In this document: one piece after another, positions 17,327 to 25,365 of the stretch | Position numbering within the stretch: position 1 is the stretch's first letter | Layout: every line of letters starts with the position of its first letter | NCBI RefSeq assembly: GCF_023913775.1 | Contig: NZ_JAMXAX010000001.1 | Span: forward strand, 62,001 to 126,000 | Direction of reading: 5' to 3' | Length of the DNA stretch: 64,000 nt | Source of the DNA: Acidovorax facilis | GTDB taxonomy: Bacteria > Pseudomonadota > Gammaproteobacteria > Burkholderiales > Burkholderiaceae_C | Program-made: the position numbers and the translations under genes | The notes under the pieces: generated by a model | Databases searched by the model: none | What the model was told of the DNA's origin: nothing | Seen by the model: only the letters and a program-made list of their open reading frames with translations

Positions 17327-18383
17327 ACCGACGGCGTCCCTGTCGCACTTGTCATCCCTGCCACGGCTGAACCTGGCCCTGCAGGGTGGGGGCTCCCACG
17401 GTGCGCTCACCTGGGGTGTGCTGGATGCCTTGCTGGAGGATGGCCAGTGGCAGTTTGATGGCGTGAGCGGCACCAGCGCCGGCGCGATGAATGCCGTGGC
17501 CATGGCGCACGGCTTTGCCAAAGCCGCGCAGGAGCACAAAGACCCGCACGAAGCGCACCTGGCCGGTTGCGTCCAGGCGCGTGAAACGCTTACCCGGCTG
17601 TGGGAGGGCGTGGGCACGCTGGGCAGCCTGATGTGGGGCTCGCCCCTGTCGGCCGCCAACCCCATGATGGGGCTGATGCGCCAGTGGCTCTCGCCCTACC
17701 AGACCAATCCGCTCGACATCAACCCGCTGCGCCGCCTGCTGGAGCGCGAGGTGGACTTTGACCTGTTGTGCACTGTGCGCCGCGCCAGCGCTGCGGCGGG
17801 CGGGCCCAAGGTGTTTGTGTGCGCCACCAACGTGCGCACCGGGCGCGGCGAAATCTTCTCTGGCCCCCGGCTGAGCGCGGATGCCGTGATGGCGTCGGCC
17901 TGCCTGCCAGCGCTGTTCAAGGCCGTGGAAATCGACGGTGAGCATTACTGGGACGGCGGCTATTCGGGCAACCCTGCGTTGCACCCGCTGATCTATCAGA
18001 CCGAGACCTCCGACATCCTGCTTGTGCAGATCAACCCCATCGAACATCTGGATCTGCCCCACTCAGGCCAGGAAATCATGGAGCGCATGAACGAAGTCAC
18101 CTTCAATGCCAGCCTGCTGGCCGAGTTGCGCGCCATCGAGTTCGTGCGCCGTCTGCTGGCCGAGGGCAAGCTGGATGCGCGCCGCTACAAAAGCGTGCGC
18201 ATGCACCGCATCGACGGCGGCGCCGTGCTGGCGCCCTTTGGCGCCGACAGCAAGGCCCGTGCAGACATGGCCTTTGTGCGCAAGCTTTTCGCCCTCGGCC
18301 GCACGGCCGGGCAGGAATGGCTGTACGCGCACCGCAAGGATGTGGGTGTGCGGCCCACCATCAATATCGCTGAAAATACATGA
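17319..18383 (+). CDS. Patatin-like phospholipase
   Basis: Predicted serine acyl hydrolase of 354 residues. The oxyanion-hole loop is LALQGGGSHGALTWGVLDAL, the nucleophile elbow is GVSGTSAGAMNA (GxSxG), and the catalytic aspartate is in YWDGGYSGNPALHPL (DGG). These three form the complete Ser-Asp dyad arrangement of patatins. There is no signal peptide, so it is probably cytoplasmic or injected; the substrate is unknown. It overlaps the preceding membrane-protein gene by 8 bp and is followed by a family B repeat. Confidence 0.9.
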   Translation: MPEPTASLSHLSSLPRLNLALQGGGSHGALTWGVLDALLEDGQWQFDGVSGTSAGAMNAVAMAHGFAKAAQEHKDPHEAHLAGCVQARETLTRLWEGVGTLGSLMWGSPLSAANPMMGLMRQWLSPYQTNPLDINPLRRLLEREVDFDLLCTVRRASAAAGGPKVFVCATNVRTGRGEIFSGPRLSADAVMASACLPALFKAVEIDGEHYWDGGYSGNPALHPLIYQTETSDILLVQINPIEHLDLPHSGQEIMERMNEVTFNASLLAELRAIEFVRRLLAEGKLDARRYKSVRMHRIDGGAVLAPFGADSKARADMAFVRKLFALGRTAGQEWLYAHRKDVGVRPTINIAENT

Positions 18384-18385
18384 AG

Positions 18386-18475
18386 CCCCCCTGTGCCGCC
18401 TACGGCGCCTTCCCCCTTGGGGGACGCCACCCGTGGCCTGGCAAAGCCAGTTCCACGGTGGCACTGGCTTCGCGC
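18386..18475 (+). repeat. Family B intergenic element, copy 2 (after patatin gene)
   Basis: The blocks are CCCCCCTGTGCCGCCTACGG, CCTTCCCCCTTGGGGGACG (a hairpin-forming CCCCC/GGGGG pair), GGCCTGGCAAAGCCAGTTCC and CGGTGGCACTGGCTT. It starts directly after the patatin stop codon. Confidence 0.85.
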
Positions 18476-18547
18476 GCGCCGGTTGCGACCGCTTTGGATG
18501 GCGAGCAGCGCCTGGTGACCTGTTAATTTTGTACTGACATTTTCCTC

Positions 18548-18904
18548 ATGCACGATCCGAACTGCCTCTTCTGCAAAATCATCGCAGGCCAGATTCCTTC
18601 GAAAAAGGTCTATGAAGACGAAGAAATTTTCGCCTTCCACGACATCCACCCCTGGGCGCCGGTGCACTTTCTGATGGTGCCCAAGCTGCATATCCCTTCG
18701 ATGGCGCAGGTCACCGAGGAACACGCGGGTGTGCTGGGGCGCATGATGGCGCTGGCGCCGAAGCTGGCAATGGAGCAGGGCTGCAACCCGTACCCGGAGG
18801 GTGGCTTTCGCGTCGTGGTAAACACGGGGCTTGAAGGTGGGCAGGAAATCCACCACCTCCATATCCATGTGATGGGCGGTCCCCGTCCGTGGCTCAAAGG
18901 CTGA
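18548..18904 (+). CDS. HIT family nucleotide hydrolase (HinT-like)
   Basis: Histidine-triad protein of 118 residues. The catalytic motif is HHLHIHVMGG near the C-terminus; the N-terminal CLFCKIIAGQIPSKKVYEDE is typical of HinT/PKCI proteins, which hydrolyse adenosine phosphoramidates such as lysyl-AMP. Its placement between the his operon and tatABC is common in betaproteobacteria. Confidence 0.93.
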   Translation: MHDPNCLFCKIIAGQIPSKKVYEDEEIFAFHDIHPWAPVHFLMVPKLHIPSMAQVTEEHAGVLGRMMALAPKLAMEQGCNPYPEGGFRVVVNTGLEGGQEIHHLHIHVMGGPRPWLKG

Positions 18905-19010
18905 ACCAGGCTGACGGGTCGTGCAGGGAGATTCCCGCAGTTCTGCTTGGGCTGTGAACTCCTGTCACGCCCCCCGTCTAAAATGATTGCAATTCGTTAG
19001 GAGATATTCC

Positions 19011-19253
19011 ATGGGCTCTTTTTCCATCTGGCACTGGCTGATCGTGCTGCTGATCGTCGTCATGGTGTTCGGCACCAAGAAGCTCAAGAACATGGGCTCC
19101 GATCTCGGGGGCGCCGTAAAGGGCTTCAAGGACGGCATGAAAGACGGTTCGGCCGACGCGGCTGCCACCACCACCCCACCCGCGGGCCAGGTTGCCAACA
19201 ACCCTGCGACCGACAAGACCACCATCGATGTCGAAGCCAAGCAAAAGAGCTGA
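19011..19253 (+). CDS. tatA: TatA, twin-arginine translocase subunit
   Basis: Pore-forming subunit of the Tat system, which exports folded proteins. I start at ATG 19011 ([20 protein letters not shown]) after a TAGGAGA ribosome site; the frame opens eight codons upstream. It has 80 residues: one membrane segment with the [20 protein letters not shown] amphipathic helix and an Ala/Thr-rich tail. It is the first gene of tatABC. Confidence 0.96.
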   Translation: MGSFSIWHWLIVLLIVVMVFGTKKLKNMGSDLGGAVKGFKDGMKDGSADAAATTTPPAGQVANNPATDKTTIDVEAKQKS

Positions 19254-19296
19254 GCGGGCTGTTCCCGCTGGCACCCGCACGCTTTGCGCTTGATCC

Positions 19297-19758
19297 ATGA
19301 TTGATATTGGCCTGTCCAAGATGGCGCTGATCGGCGCGGTGGCTCTTATAGTCATCGGGCCCGAGAAGCTCCCCCGTGTGGCCCGCACGGTGGGCACCCT
19401 GCTGGGCAAGGCCCAGCGTTACGTGTCCGATGTGAAGGCCGAGGTCAACCGGTCCATGGAGCTCGACGAGCTCAAGAAAATGAAGGACACGGTGGAGAAC
19501 GCCGCACGCGATGTGCACAACTCCATCCAGACCAGCGCCAGCGAGTTCGAAAAGGACTGGGCCGAGGCTACCGACACCGCCAGCTCGGCGTTGCAGGACC
19601 AGACCGCCGTCGTGCCGGCCTACAAACACCCCGGCAAGAACTGGCGCCTCAAGCGGGGTGCGGTGCCCCAGTGGTACAAGGCCCGAAGCGGTGTGCGCAC
19701 CAAGGCACAGTCCGGCGCGGCCCGTGTGGCGCGTTTCCGTCCCCGTAAATTCCATTGA
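19297..19758 (+). CDS. tatB: TatB, twin-arginine translocase subunit
   Basis: Part of the TatBC receptor for twin-arginine signal peptides. It has 153 residues with an N-terminal segment [20 protein letters not shown], the conserved [20 protein letters not shown], a long helical region ([20 protein letters not shown]), and a basic C-terminus. It is 43 bp after tatA. Confidence 0.95.
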   Translation: MIDIGLSKMALIGAVALIVIGPEKLPRVARTVGTLLGKAQRYVSDVKAEVNRSMELDELKKMKDTVENAARDVHNSIQTSASEFEKDWAEATDTASSALQDQTAVVPAYKHPGKNWRLKRGAVPQWYKARSGVRTKAQSGAARVARFRPRKFH

Positions 19759-19820
19759 TGCAGCAGCCACCAGCGCACCGCGCGCTGCATGGGCGGCCCT
19801 GACGCCCACGAAAACCCAAC

Positions 19821-20615
19821 ATGTCCGAAACCCCTTCCAAAGAAGACGAGCTGGCCGGTACCGAGCAGCCGTTTGTGCAGCACCTGATGGAGCTGCGCGA
19901 CCGGATGGTCAAGGCCATCATTGCCATCGCGATTGCGGCGGCGATTTTGTTCTTCTTCCCTGGCCCTGGCGCGCTGTATGACTTTCTGGCGGCGCCGCTG
20001 GTGGCCCACCTTCCCAAGGGCGCCACGCTGATCGCCACGTCGGTGATCTCGCCGTTCATGGTGCCGCTCAAGATCTTGTTGATGTCGGCCTTTTTGCTGG
20101 CACTGCCGTTTGTGCTGTGGCAGGTGTGGGCCTTTGTGGCGCCTGGCCTGTATTCCCACGAAAAGAAGCTGGTGCTGCCGCTCGTGATCTCCAGCACGCT
20201 GCTGTTCTTCATCGGGGTGGCGTTTTGCTACTACCTGGTGTTTGGCCAGGTGTTTGCGTTTATCCAGAGCTTTGCGCCCAAGAGCATCACCGCCGCGCCA
20301 GACATCGAGGCCTACCTGAGCTTTGTGCTGTCGATGTTCCTGGCGTTTGGCTTGTCCTTCGAGGTGCCGATTGCCGTGGTGGTGCTGGCGCGCATGGGCA
20401 TCGTGAGCGTGCAGAAGCTGCGCGAATTCCGTGGCTACTTCATCGTGATCGCGTTTGTGATCGCCGCCGTCGTCACGCCGCCCGATGTGGTGTCGCAGCT
20501 GTCACTGGCGATCCCCATGTGTCTGCTGTACGAGGTGGGCATCTGGGCGGCGCAGATCTTCATCAAGCACACCAAAGCCCCGGAAGAGGGTAGCGAGCCC
20601 GCCTCCAACGCCTGA
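19821..20615 (+). CDS. tatC: TatC, twin-arginine translocase subunit
   Basis: Multi-spanning receptor of the Tat pathway, 264 residues with six hydrophobic segments. Conserved motifs are FVQHLMELRDRMVKAIIAIA at the start, FALW-like AFVAPGLYSHEKKLVLPLV, and FEVPIAVVVLARMGIVSVQK with the conserved glutamate. It completes tatABC. The Rieske protein encoded at 24758 is a member of a family often exported by Tat. Confidence 0.96.
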   Translation: MSETPSKEDELAGTEQPFVQHLMELRDRMVKAIIAIAIAAAILFFFPGPGALYDFLAAPLVAHLPKGATLIATSVISPFMVPLKILLMSAFLLALPFVLWQVWAFVAPGLYSHEKKLVLPLVISSTLLFFIGVAFCYYLVFGQVFAFIQSFAPKSITAAPDIEAYLSFVLSMFLAFGLSFEVPIAVVVLARMGIVSVQKLREFRGYFIVIAFVIAAVVTPPDVVSQLSLAIPMCLLYEVGIWAAQIFIKHTKAPEEGSEPASNA

Positions 20616-20627
20616 AGGTTGAGTTTC

Positions 20628-20695
20628 TCGTGAAAATGAGCTCTAGCGCTTGTTGGATAAGCGCTCCAAGCTATATTTTTAATAGCTGACGGGTT
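20628..20695 (+). repeat. Family A intergenic element, copy 5 (after tatC)
   Basis: Core AGCGCTT (20645-20651), GTTGGAT, AAGCGCT (20659-20665), then CCAAGCTATATTTTTAATAGC, in which AGCTAT and ATAGCT can pair. It sits between tatC and a family B copy in the convergent gap with the protease gene. Confidence 0.82.
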
Positions 20696-20756
20696 GCATC
20701 AGCGGCCATGCCGCAGTGTTCTGCGCGCAGCCCCTAAAAACTGGCGCGTGCCCAAT

Positions 20757-20838
20757 ACCAGTGCCACCGCGGAACCGGCTTTGCGAGGCCGCTGGAGGCG
20801 TCTCCCTTTGGGAAAACGCGCAGCGGCTCAGAGGGGGC
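20757..20838 (-). repeat. Family B intergenic element, copy 3 (tatC / protease convergent gap)
   Basis: Reverse-strand copy: CCAGTGCCACCG, GGAACCGGCTTTGCGAGGCC, GCGTCTCCCTTTGGGA, then GCGCAGCGGCTCAGAGGGGG. It ends at the base before the stop codon of the protease gene (TTA at 20839-20841), so it directly follows that gene. Confidence 0.82.
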
Positions 20839-21990
20839 TTACCGCCTCACATTGCGCTGAGGCTTGGGGCGCACGCCGGGGTTGATGCTCAGTTCCACCA
20901 TCTTGTCGCCACGCTGCACGTTGAATGGTGCCGCAGTGCCGGGCTTGAGCCCCGCCACGGCGGTCAGCAACTCGGACACGTTGCTCACCTTCCTGCCTTC
21001 AACCCGCACGATCACATCGCCGGGCCGCATGCCCGCCTGAGCGGCGGGGCCGTCCTGCAGCACGCCGGTGATGATCACGCCCTCGGTGGCTTTCACGCCG
21101 AAGGTTTCTGCCAGTTCGGGTGAGAGTTCGTTGGGCTCCACGCCAATCCAGCCGCGTGTGACCTGGCCGTCCTGCACGATGCCATCCAGCACCATGCGGG
21201 CCGTAGACACGGGGATTGCAAAGCCGATGCCCATGCTGCCGCCCGAGCGCGAGTAGATGGCCGTGTTGATGCCCATGAGGTTGCCATTTACATCCACCAG
21301 CGCGCCGCCCGAGTTGCCAGGGTTGATGGCCGCATCGGTCTGGATGAAGTTCTCGAAGGTGTTGATCCCGAGCTGTGTGCGGCCCAGCGCGCTCACGATG
21401 CCGCTGGTCACCGTCTGGCCCACGCCAAACGGGTTGCCTATGGCCAGCACCTGGTCGCCCACGGCGAGTACGTCCGAGTTGCCCAGCACGATGACGGGCA
21501 GCTTGTCGAGTTCGATCTTGAGGATGGCCAGGTCGGTGTCGGGGTCGGTGCCGATCACGCGGGCGCGGGCGCGGCGGCTGTCGGTCAGCGTCACTTCGAT
21601 CTCGTCGGCGCCTTCCACTACGTGGTTGTTGGTCAGGATGTAGCCGTCGGGGCTCACGATCACCCCGCTGCCCAGCCCGGCCTGCGCCTGGGCCCCCTGG
21701 TCGCCAAAGAAGAACTGGAACCAGGGGTCGTTGCTGCGCGGATGGCGCACGGCCTTGCTGGTGTTGATGCTGACCACCGCAGGCGCCGCCTGGCGCGCCG
21801 CAGCGCTGAAGCTGCCCGCCGCAGGCTGCGCATTGGCCGGGGCAGGGGGTGCTTCGAGCAGCGCAATGCCCGCGCCGGAGCGTGTGGTGGCGCCCCGGCC
21901 CAGCCAGCTCGGCTGCAGGGTGGCGACAACGAAGTAGGCCGCAACGAACACCGTGACGGCCTGCGAAAACAACAGCCAGATGCGTTTCAT
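20839..21990 (-). CDS. DegS/AlgW-like periplasmic serine protease
   Basis: Trypsin-like HtrA-family protease of 383 residues on the reverse strand. I start at ATG 21990 (MKRIWLLFSQAVTVFVAAYF) whose residues 8-26 are a membrane anchor. The triad is H123 (LTNNHVVEGAD), D153 (PDTDLAILKIE) and S227 (NPGNSGGALVD). One PDZ domain follows (about 280-370, GVIITGVLQDGPAAQAGMRP). A single PDZ and an N-terminal anchor fit DegS/AlgW, which trigger the sigma-E stress response by cutting RseA, rather than the two-PDZ DegP. It converges on tatC. Confidence 0.9.
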   Translation of the reverse strand: MKRIWLLFSQAVTVFVAAYFVVATLQPSWLGRGATTRSGAGIALLEAPPAPANAQPAAGSFSAAARQAAPAVVSINTSKAVRHPRSNDPWFQFFFGDQGAQAQAGLGSGVIVSPDGYILTNNHVVEGADEIEVTLTDSRRARARVIGTDPDTDLAILKIELDKLPVIVLGNSDVLAVGDQVLAIGNPFGVGQTVTSGIVSALGRTQLGINTFENFIQTDAAINPGNSGGALVDVNGNLMGINTAIYSRSGGSMGIGFAIPVSTARMVLDGIVQDGQVTRGWIGVEPNELSPELAETFGVKATEGVIITGVLQDGPAAQAGMRPGDVIVRVEGRKVSNVSELLTAVAGLKPGTAAPFNVQRGDKMVELSINPGVRPKPQRNVRR

Positions 21991-22112
21991 GAAATTCTGT
22001 ACAGGTGATGGGCTGGAGAAGGGGCGGCGGGCGGTGTGCATGCCACGGCTGCCTCCCGGAGAAAAGCATTGTCCCCCATGTGTGGGCGTGGGCCACGCGC
22101 GACAATAGCTGC

Positions 22113-22874
22113 ATGAGCATTTCCCGCACCAAACTTTTGCAGGCGTTTGACAGCCTGCTGCAACCCGAGCGCTTCAAGGACTATGGCCCCAACGGCTTGC
22201 AGGTGGAGGGCAAGGCCGAGATCAGCCGCATCGTCAGCGGCGTGACGGCCAGCCGCGCCCTGATCGACGCGGCCATTGCTGCCCAAGCGGATGCCATCTT
22301 CGTGCACCATGGCCTGTTCTGGCGCGGGCAAGACGGCCGGGTGACGGGCTGGATGAAGCAGCGTTTGCAGTTGCTGCTCGCGCATGACATCAACCTGTTT
22401 GCCTACCACCTGCCGCTGGATGCCCACCCGGAACTGGGCAACAACGCCCAGCTAGGACGGGTGCTGGGGCTCGTGGCCGACGCGCGGTTTGGCGAGAACG
22501 ATCTGGGCTTTGCCGGGCCTGCCGCGTTTGCCGATGGGCAGGCCCTGGCAGACCATGTCGCGCAGGCCCTGGGCCGTCCCGTCACCTGGGTGCCGCCGGA
22601 AGGCGCTGCTGCGCAGCGGCCAGTCTGCCGCGTGGCCTGGTGCACAGGAGGCGCGCAGGGCTACTTCGAGGCGGCGATTGCGGCTGGGGCCGACGTGTTC
22701 ATCACCGGCGAGATTTCCGAGCCCCAGGCGCATCTGGCCCGCGAGATGGGGGTGGGTTTTATCGCCGCAGGGCACCACGCGACCGAGCGTTATGGGGCGC
22801 CTGCGGTGGCGGCGCAGGTTGCAGGGCGGTTGGGGCTGGGCCACCAATTCATCGAGATCGACAATCCTGCCTGA
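22113..22874 (+). CDS. Nif3-like dinuclear metal centre protein (YbgI type)
   Basis: Member of the NIF3/YbgI family, 253 residues, start MSISRTKLLQAFDSLLQPER at 22113. Metal-ligand histidines are in AIFVHHGLFWRGQDGRV, AYHLPLDAHPELGNNAQLG and FIAAGHHATERYGAPAV. Members act as GTP cyclohydrolase-like or unspecified hydrolases; the substrate is not settled. It is divergent from the DegS-like gene across about 120 bp and upstream of pdxA, with a family A element between them. Confidence 0.9.
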   Translation: MSISRTKLLQAFDSLLQPERFKDYGPNGLQVEGKAEISRIVSGVTASRALIDAAIAAQADAIFVHHGLFWRGQDGRVTGWMKQRLQLLLAHDINLFAYHLPLDAHPELGNNAQLGRVLGLVADARFGENDLGFAGPAAFADGQALADHVAQALGRPVTWVPPEGAAAQRPVCRVAWCTGGAQGYFEAAIAAGADVFITGEISEPQAHLAREMGVGFIAAGHHATERYGAPAVAAQVAGRLGLGHQFIEIDNPA

Positions 22875-22889
22875 TCGCTGGTAGCCTGG

Positions 22890-22970
22890 GTTTTTCGCTA
22901 TAAAAATAATAGCTATTTGCGCTTATCAATAAAGCGCTAGGGTCACTTTTTATCTGAAATCAAACTTCCA
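22890..22970 (+). repeat. Family A intergenic element, copy 6 (before pdxA)
   Basis: Left hairpin GCTATAAAAATAATAGC, core TGCGCTT (22918-22924), ATCAATA, AAGCGCT (22932-22938), then AGGGTCACTTTTTATC. It ends at the pdxA ATG (22970). Confidence 0.87.
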
Positions 22971-23998
22971 TGAAGCCTCTCGCCATTACCCAGGGTGATC
23001 CTGCCGGCATCGGCCCCGAAATCGTGGCCAAGGCCTTTCGCGATGCGCCAGCCGATTTGGTGGGTTGCTTCGTGGTGGGCGATGTCGCCACCTTGCGGCG
23101 TGCGGCCCAGGCCATCGTGCGGCCCGGCGTGCCCATGGTACCCGTGGCACAGATTGCTGCGCCCGCCGATGTGCTGGACGTGCCGCCCCGCTGTGTTCCG
23201 GTGTTGCAGTTGCCAGGCATTCCTGGCCCGCAGCCCTGGGGGCACATTGGCGCCGCCGCTGGCCGTGCCGCCGCAGACAGCGTGGTCTGGGCCGCCCGCG
23301 CGGCGCTGCGGGGCGAGGTGGCGGGGCTGGTCACGGGGCCCTTGCACAAGGAGGCCTTGGCGGCAGCGGGCGTGGCATTTCCGGGCCACACCGAGCTGCT
23401 GCAGGCCGAGGCCGCCGCGCACCAGGGGGTATCGCTGGCGCAAATGCCCGTGCGCATGATGCTCGCCAGCGACGAGTTGCGCACGGTGCTGGTCAGCATC
23501 CACATGTCGCTGCGCGATGCCATTGCGGCGGTCACCACGGACAACGTCCTGCAGACGTTGCAAATCACGCACGCTGCCCTGGTGCGCAGCCTGGGGCGGG
23601 CGCCGCGCATCGCGGTGGCAGGGCTCAATCCCCACGCGGGCGAAGGCGGGCTGTTTGGTAACGAGGAAGCCGAGGTGATTGCGCCGGCCATCGCCGCTGC
23701 GCGCGCGCAGGGGCTGGATGTACGGGGGCCCTTCGCTCCTGACACGGTGTTCATGCGCGCGCGCAGTACGCCCCATCGCGCTGGAGAGTTCGACGTGGTC
23801 ATTGCCATGTACCACGACCAGGGGCTTATCCCGGTGAAGTACCTCGGGGTGGACAAGGGGGTGAACGTGACCCTGGGCTTGCCCCTGGTGCGCACCAGCC
23901 CCGACCACGGCACCGCGTTTGACATAGCGGGGCAGGGTATTGCCGATGCTGCAAGCCTCATCGAGGCCGTGCGCATGGCGCGGACCCTTTGTGGATGA
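22970..23998 (+). CDS. pdxA: 4-hydroxythreonine-4-phosphate dehydrogenase
   Basis: NAD- and metal-dependent enzyme of pyridoxal phosphate synthesis (DXP-independent branch point shared with PdxJ). It has 342 residues starting MKPLAITQGDPAGIGPEIVA. Metal-binding histidines are in VAFPGHTELLQ, VSIHMSLRDAI and MYHDQGLIPVKYLG. The C-terminal LPLVRTSPDHGTAFDIAGQG is the family signature. Its product feeds PLP, used by HisC and the MocR-type regulator of this window. Confidence 0.97.
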   Translation: MKPLAITQGDPAGIGPEIVAKAFRDAPADLVGCFVVGDVATLRRAAQAIVRPGVPMVPVAQIAAPADVLDVPPRCVPVLQLPGIPGPQPWGHIGAAAGRAAADSVVWAARAALRGEVAGLVTGPLHKEALAAAGVAFPGHTELLQAEAAAHQGVSLAQMPVRMMLASDELRTVLVSIHMSLRDAIAAVTTDNVLQTLQITHAALVRSLGRAPRIAVAGLNPHAGEGGLFGNEEAEVIAPAIAAARAQGLDVRGPFAPDTVFMRARSTPHRAGEFDVVIAMYHDQGLIPVKYLGVDKGVNVTLGLPLVRTSPDHGTAFDIAGQGIADAASLIEAVRMARTLCG

Positions 23999-24017
23999 AA
24001 CAGTCCCATGGCGCTGT

Positions 24018-24060
24018 GGCTAGGCGCAAAAACAAAAAACTATCAATTCGATAGCGGATT
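24018..24060 (+). repeat. Degenerate family A element
   Basis: After pdxA the sequence contains GGCGCTGTGGCTAGGCGC and, 20 bp on, the small palindrome CTATCAATTCGATAG (24040-24054), which resembles the left hairpin of family A. The AAGCGCT core is absent, so this is at most a remnant. Confidence 0.35.
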
Positions 24061-24094
24061 GTTGAGGGATGGGGCTTCAAACTGGCGCGCCCCG

Positions 24095-24180
24095 AGCCAG
24101 CAGCCACCGCGCAAGGGACACTCCGCCGCGCTGGCGGCGTCCCCCTTCAGGGGGAAGGCGCGTAGCGACTCAAAGGGGCG
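24095..24180 (-). repeat. Family B intergenic element, copy 4 (pdxA / mscL convergent gap)
   Basis: Reverse copy with GAGCCAGCAGCCACCGCGC, GCGTCCCCCTTCAGGGGGAA and GGCGCGTAGCGACTCAAAGG. The middle block GGAACTGGCTTTGCCAGGCC of other copies is missing or replaced by GGGACACTCCGCCGCGCTGG. It ends at the mscL stop codon (24181). Confidence 0.75.
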
Positions 24181-24612
24181 TTATTTTTTCAAGCTATCTC
24201 TGATCTCGCGCAACAGGACGATGTCTTCGGCGGGCGCGGCTGGGGCTTCGGGGGCTGGCGCAGGGGCTTCGCGCTTGAGGCGGTTGATCTGCTTGATCAT
24301 CATGAAGATGATGAACGCCAGAATGATGAAGTTGACGGCCACGGTCAGGAAGTTTCCATAGGCAAACACCGGCACGCCCGCCTTCTTGAGGGCATCGAGC
24401 GTCATGGCCGTGCCCGGTGGCACGGACCCCAGCACCACGAAGAGGTTGGAAAAGTCGAGTTTGCCGAACACCAGCCCCACCACCGGCATGATCAGGTCGG
24501 ACACGACCGAATCCACGATCTTGCCGAACGCCCCTCCAATGATCACGCCGACGGCAAGGTCGATCACATTGCCCTTGACCGCAAACTCCCTGAACTCCTG
24601 CATCATCCCCAT
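24181..24612 (-). CDS. mscL: Large-conductance mechanosensitive channel
   Basis: Inner-membrane channel that opens under strong turgor to release solutes. It has 143 residues starting [20 protein letters not shown] after an AAGGAG site (reverse strand). The first pore helix is [20 protein letters not shown], the second segment is [20 protein letters not shown], and the C-terminal bundle ends in [15 protein letters not shown] after an Ala/Pro-rich stretch. Its promoter region is shared with divergent petA. Confidence 0.96.
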   Translation of the reverse strand: MGMMQEFREFAVKGNVIDLAVGVIIGGAFGKIVDSVVSDLIMPVVGLVFGKLDFSNLFVVLGSVPPGTAMTLDALKKAGVPVFAYGNFLTVAVNFIILAFIIFMMIKQINRLKREAPAPAPEAPAAPAEDIVLLREIRDSLKK

Positions 24613-24685
24613 GGTGTGCTCCTTGTTTGAATGGTGATGCCGGAGTATTGCCCGGCGCGGTGCCCTGTCAAGACAGTCACCCACT

Positions 24686-24715
24686 TTGAAATAACCATTT
24701 TCACTCCGCTACAAT
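24686..24715 (+). promoter_or_regulatory. Predicted promoter of petABC
   Basis: A TTGAAA box (24686-24691) and a TACAAT box (24710-24715) are separated by 18 bp, 42 bp before the petA ATG. This is close to the sigma-70 consensus and lies in an AT-rich pocket of the mscL-petA divergent gap. Confidence 0.6.
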
Positions 24716-24757
24716 TCGCGGTTGACCCAACAATAGCGATGTTTACCGAGGATCCCC

Positions 24758-25354
24758 ATGAGTGACACACCAGTCGACACCAGTAAAAGGACGTGGCTGA
24801 TTGCGTCCGGATGTGCCGGTGCCGCTGGCGGAGTGGCAGTTGCAGTGCCTTTCGTCAGTAGTTTTCAGCCTTCGGAAAAAGCCAGAGCGGCCGGTGCCGC
24901 TGTAGAGGTGGACATCTCCGCCCTTCAGCCCGGCGAAAAGCTGACCGTTGAATGGCGTGGCAAGCCTGTGTGGATCCTGAAGCGCACTCCCCAGCAGCTG
25001 GAGTCTCTCGCTCAGACGGAATCGCAGCTGGCCGATCCCAAGTCGGATCGCAAGACGTACCCCACCCCCGAGTACGCCAAGAACCAGCACCGTTCGATCA
25101 AGCCGGAAGTGTTTGTGGGCGTGGGCATCTGCACCCACCTGGGTTGCTCGCCCGGAGACAAGTTCCAGACCGGCCCACAGCCCTCGCTGCCAGACGACTG
25201 GCACGGTGGCTTCCTGTGCGCCTGCCACGGCTCCACGTTCGACGTGGCTGGCCGGGTCTTCAAAAACAAGCCGGCGCCTGACAACCTGGAAGTGCCGCCG
25301 CACATGTACCTGTCCGACACGCTGCTGTTGATCGGCGAAGACAAGAAGGCCTGA
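24758..25354 (+). CDS. petA: Cytochrome bc1 complex, Rieske iron-sulfur subunit
   Basis: 2Fe-2S subunit of ubiquinol-cytochrome c reductase, 198 residues. Residues about 12-33 are the membrane anchor (TWLIASGCAGAAGGVAVAVP). The cluster ligands are in CTHLGCSPGDK and CACHGSTFDVAGR, with C and H pairs plus the disulfide cysteines. First of three coupled genes petA-petB-petC; the next starts 11 bp later. Confidence 0.97.
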   Translation: MSDTPVDTSKRTWLIASGCAGAAGGVAVAVPFVSSFQPSEKARAAGAAVEVDISALQPGEKLTVEWRGKPVWILKRTPQQLESLAQTESQLADPKSDRKTYPTPEYAKNQHRSIKPEVFVGVGICTHLGCSPGDKFQTGPQPSLPDDWHGGFLCACHGSTFDVAGRVFKNKPAPDNLEVPPHMYLSDTLLLIGEDKKA

Positions 25355-25365
25355 GGTAAATCGAC

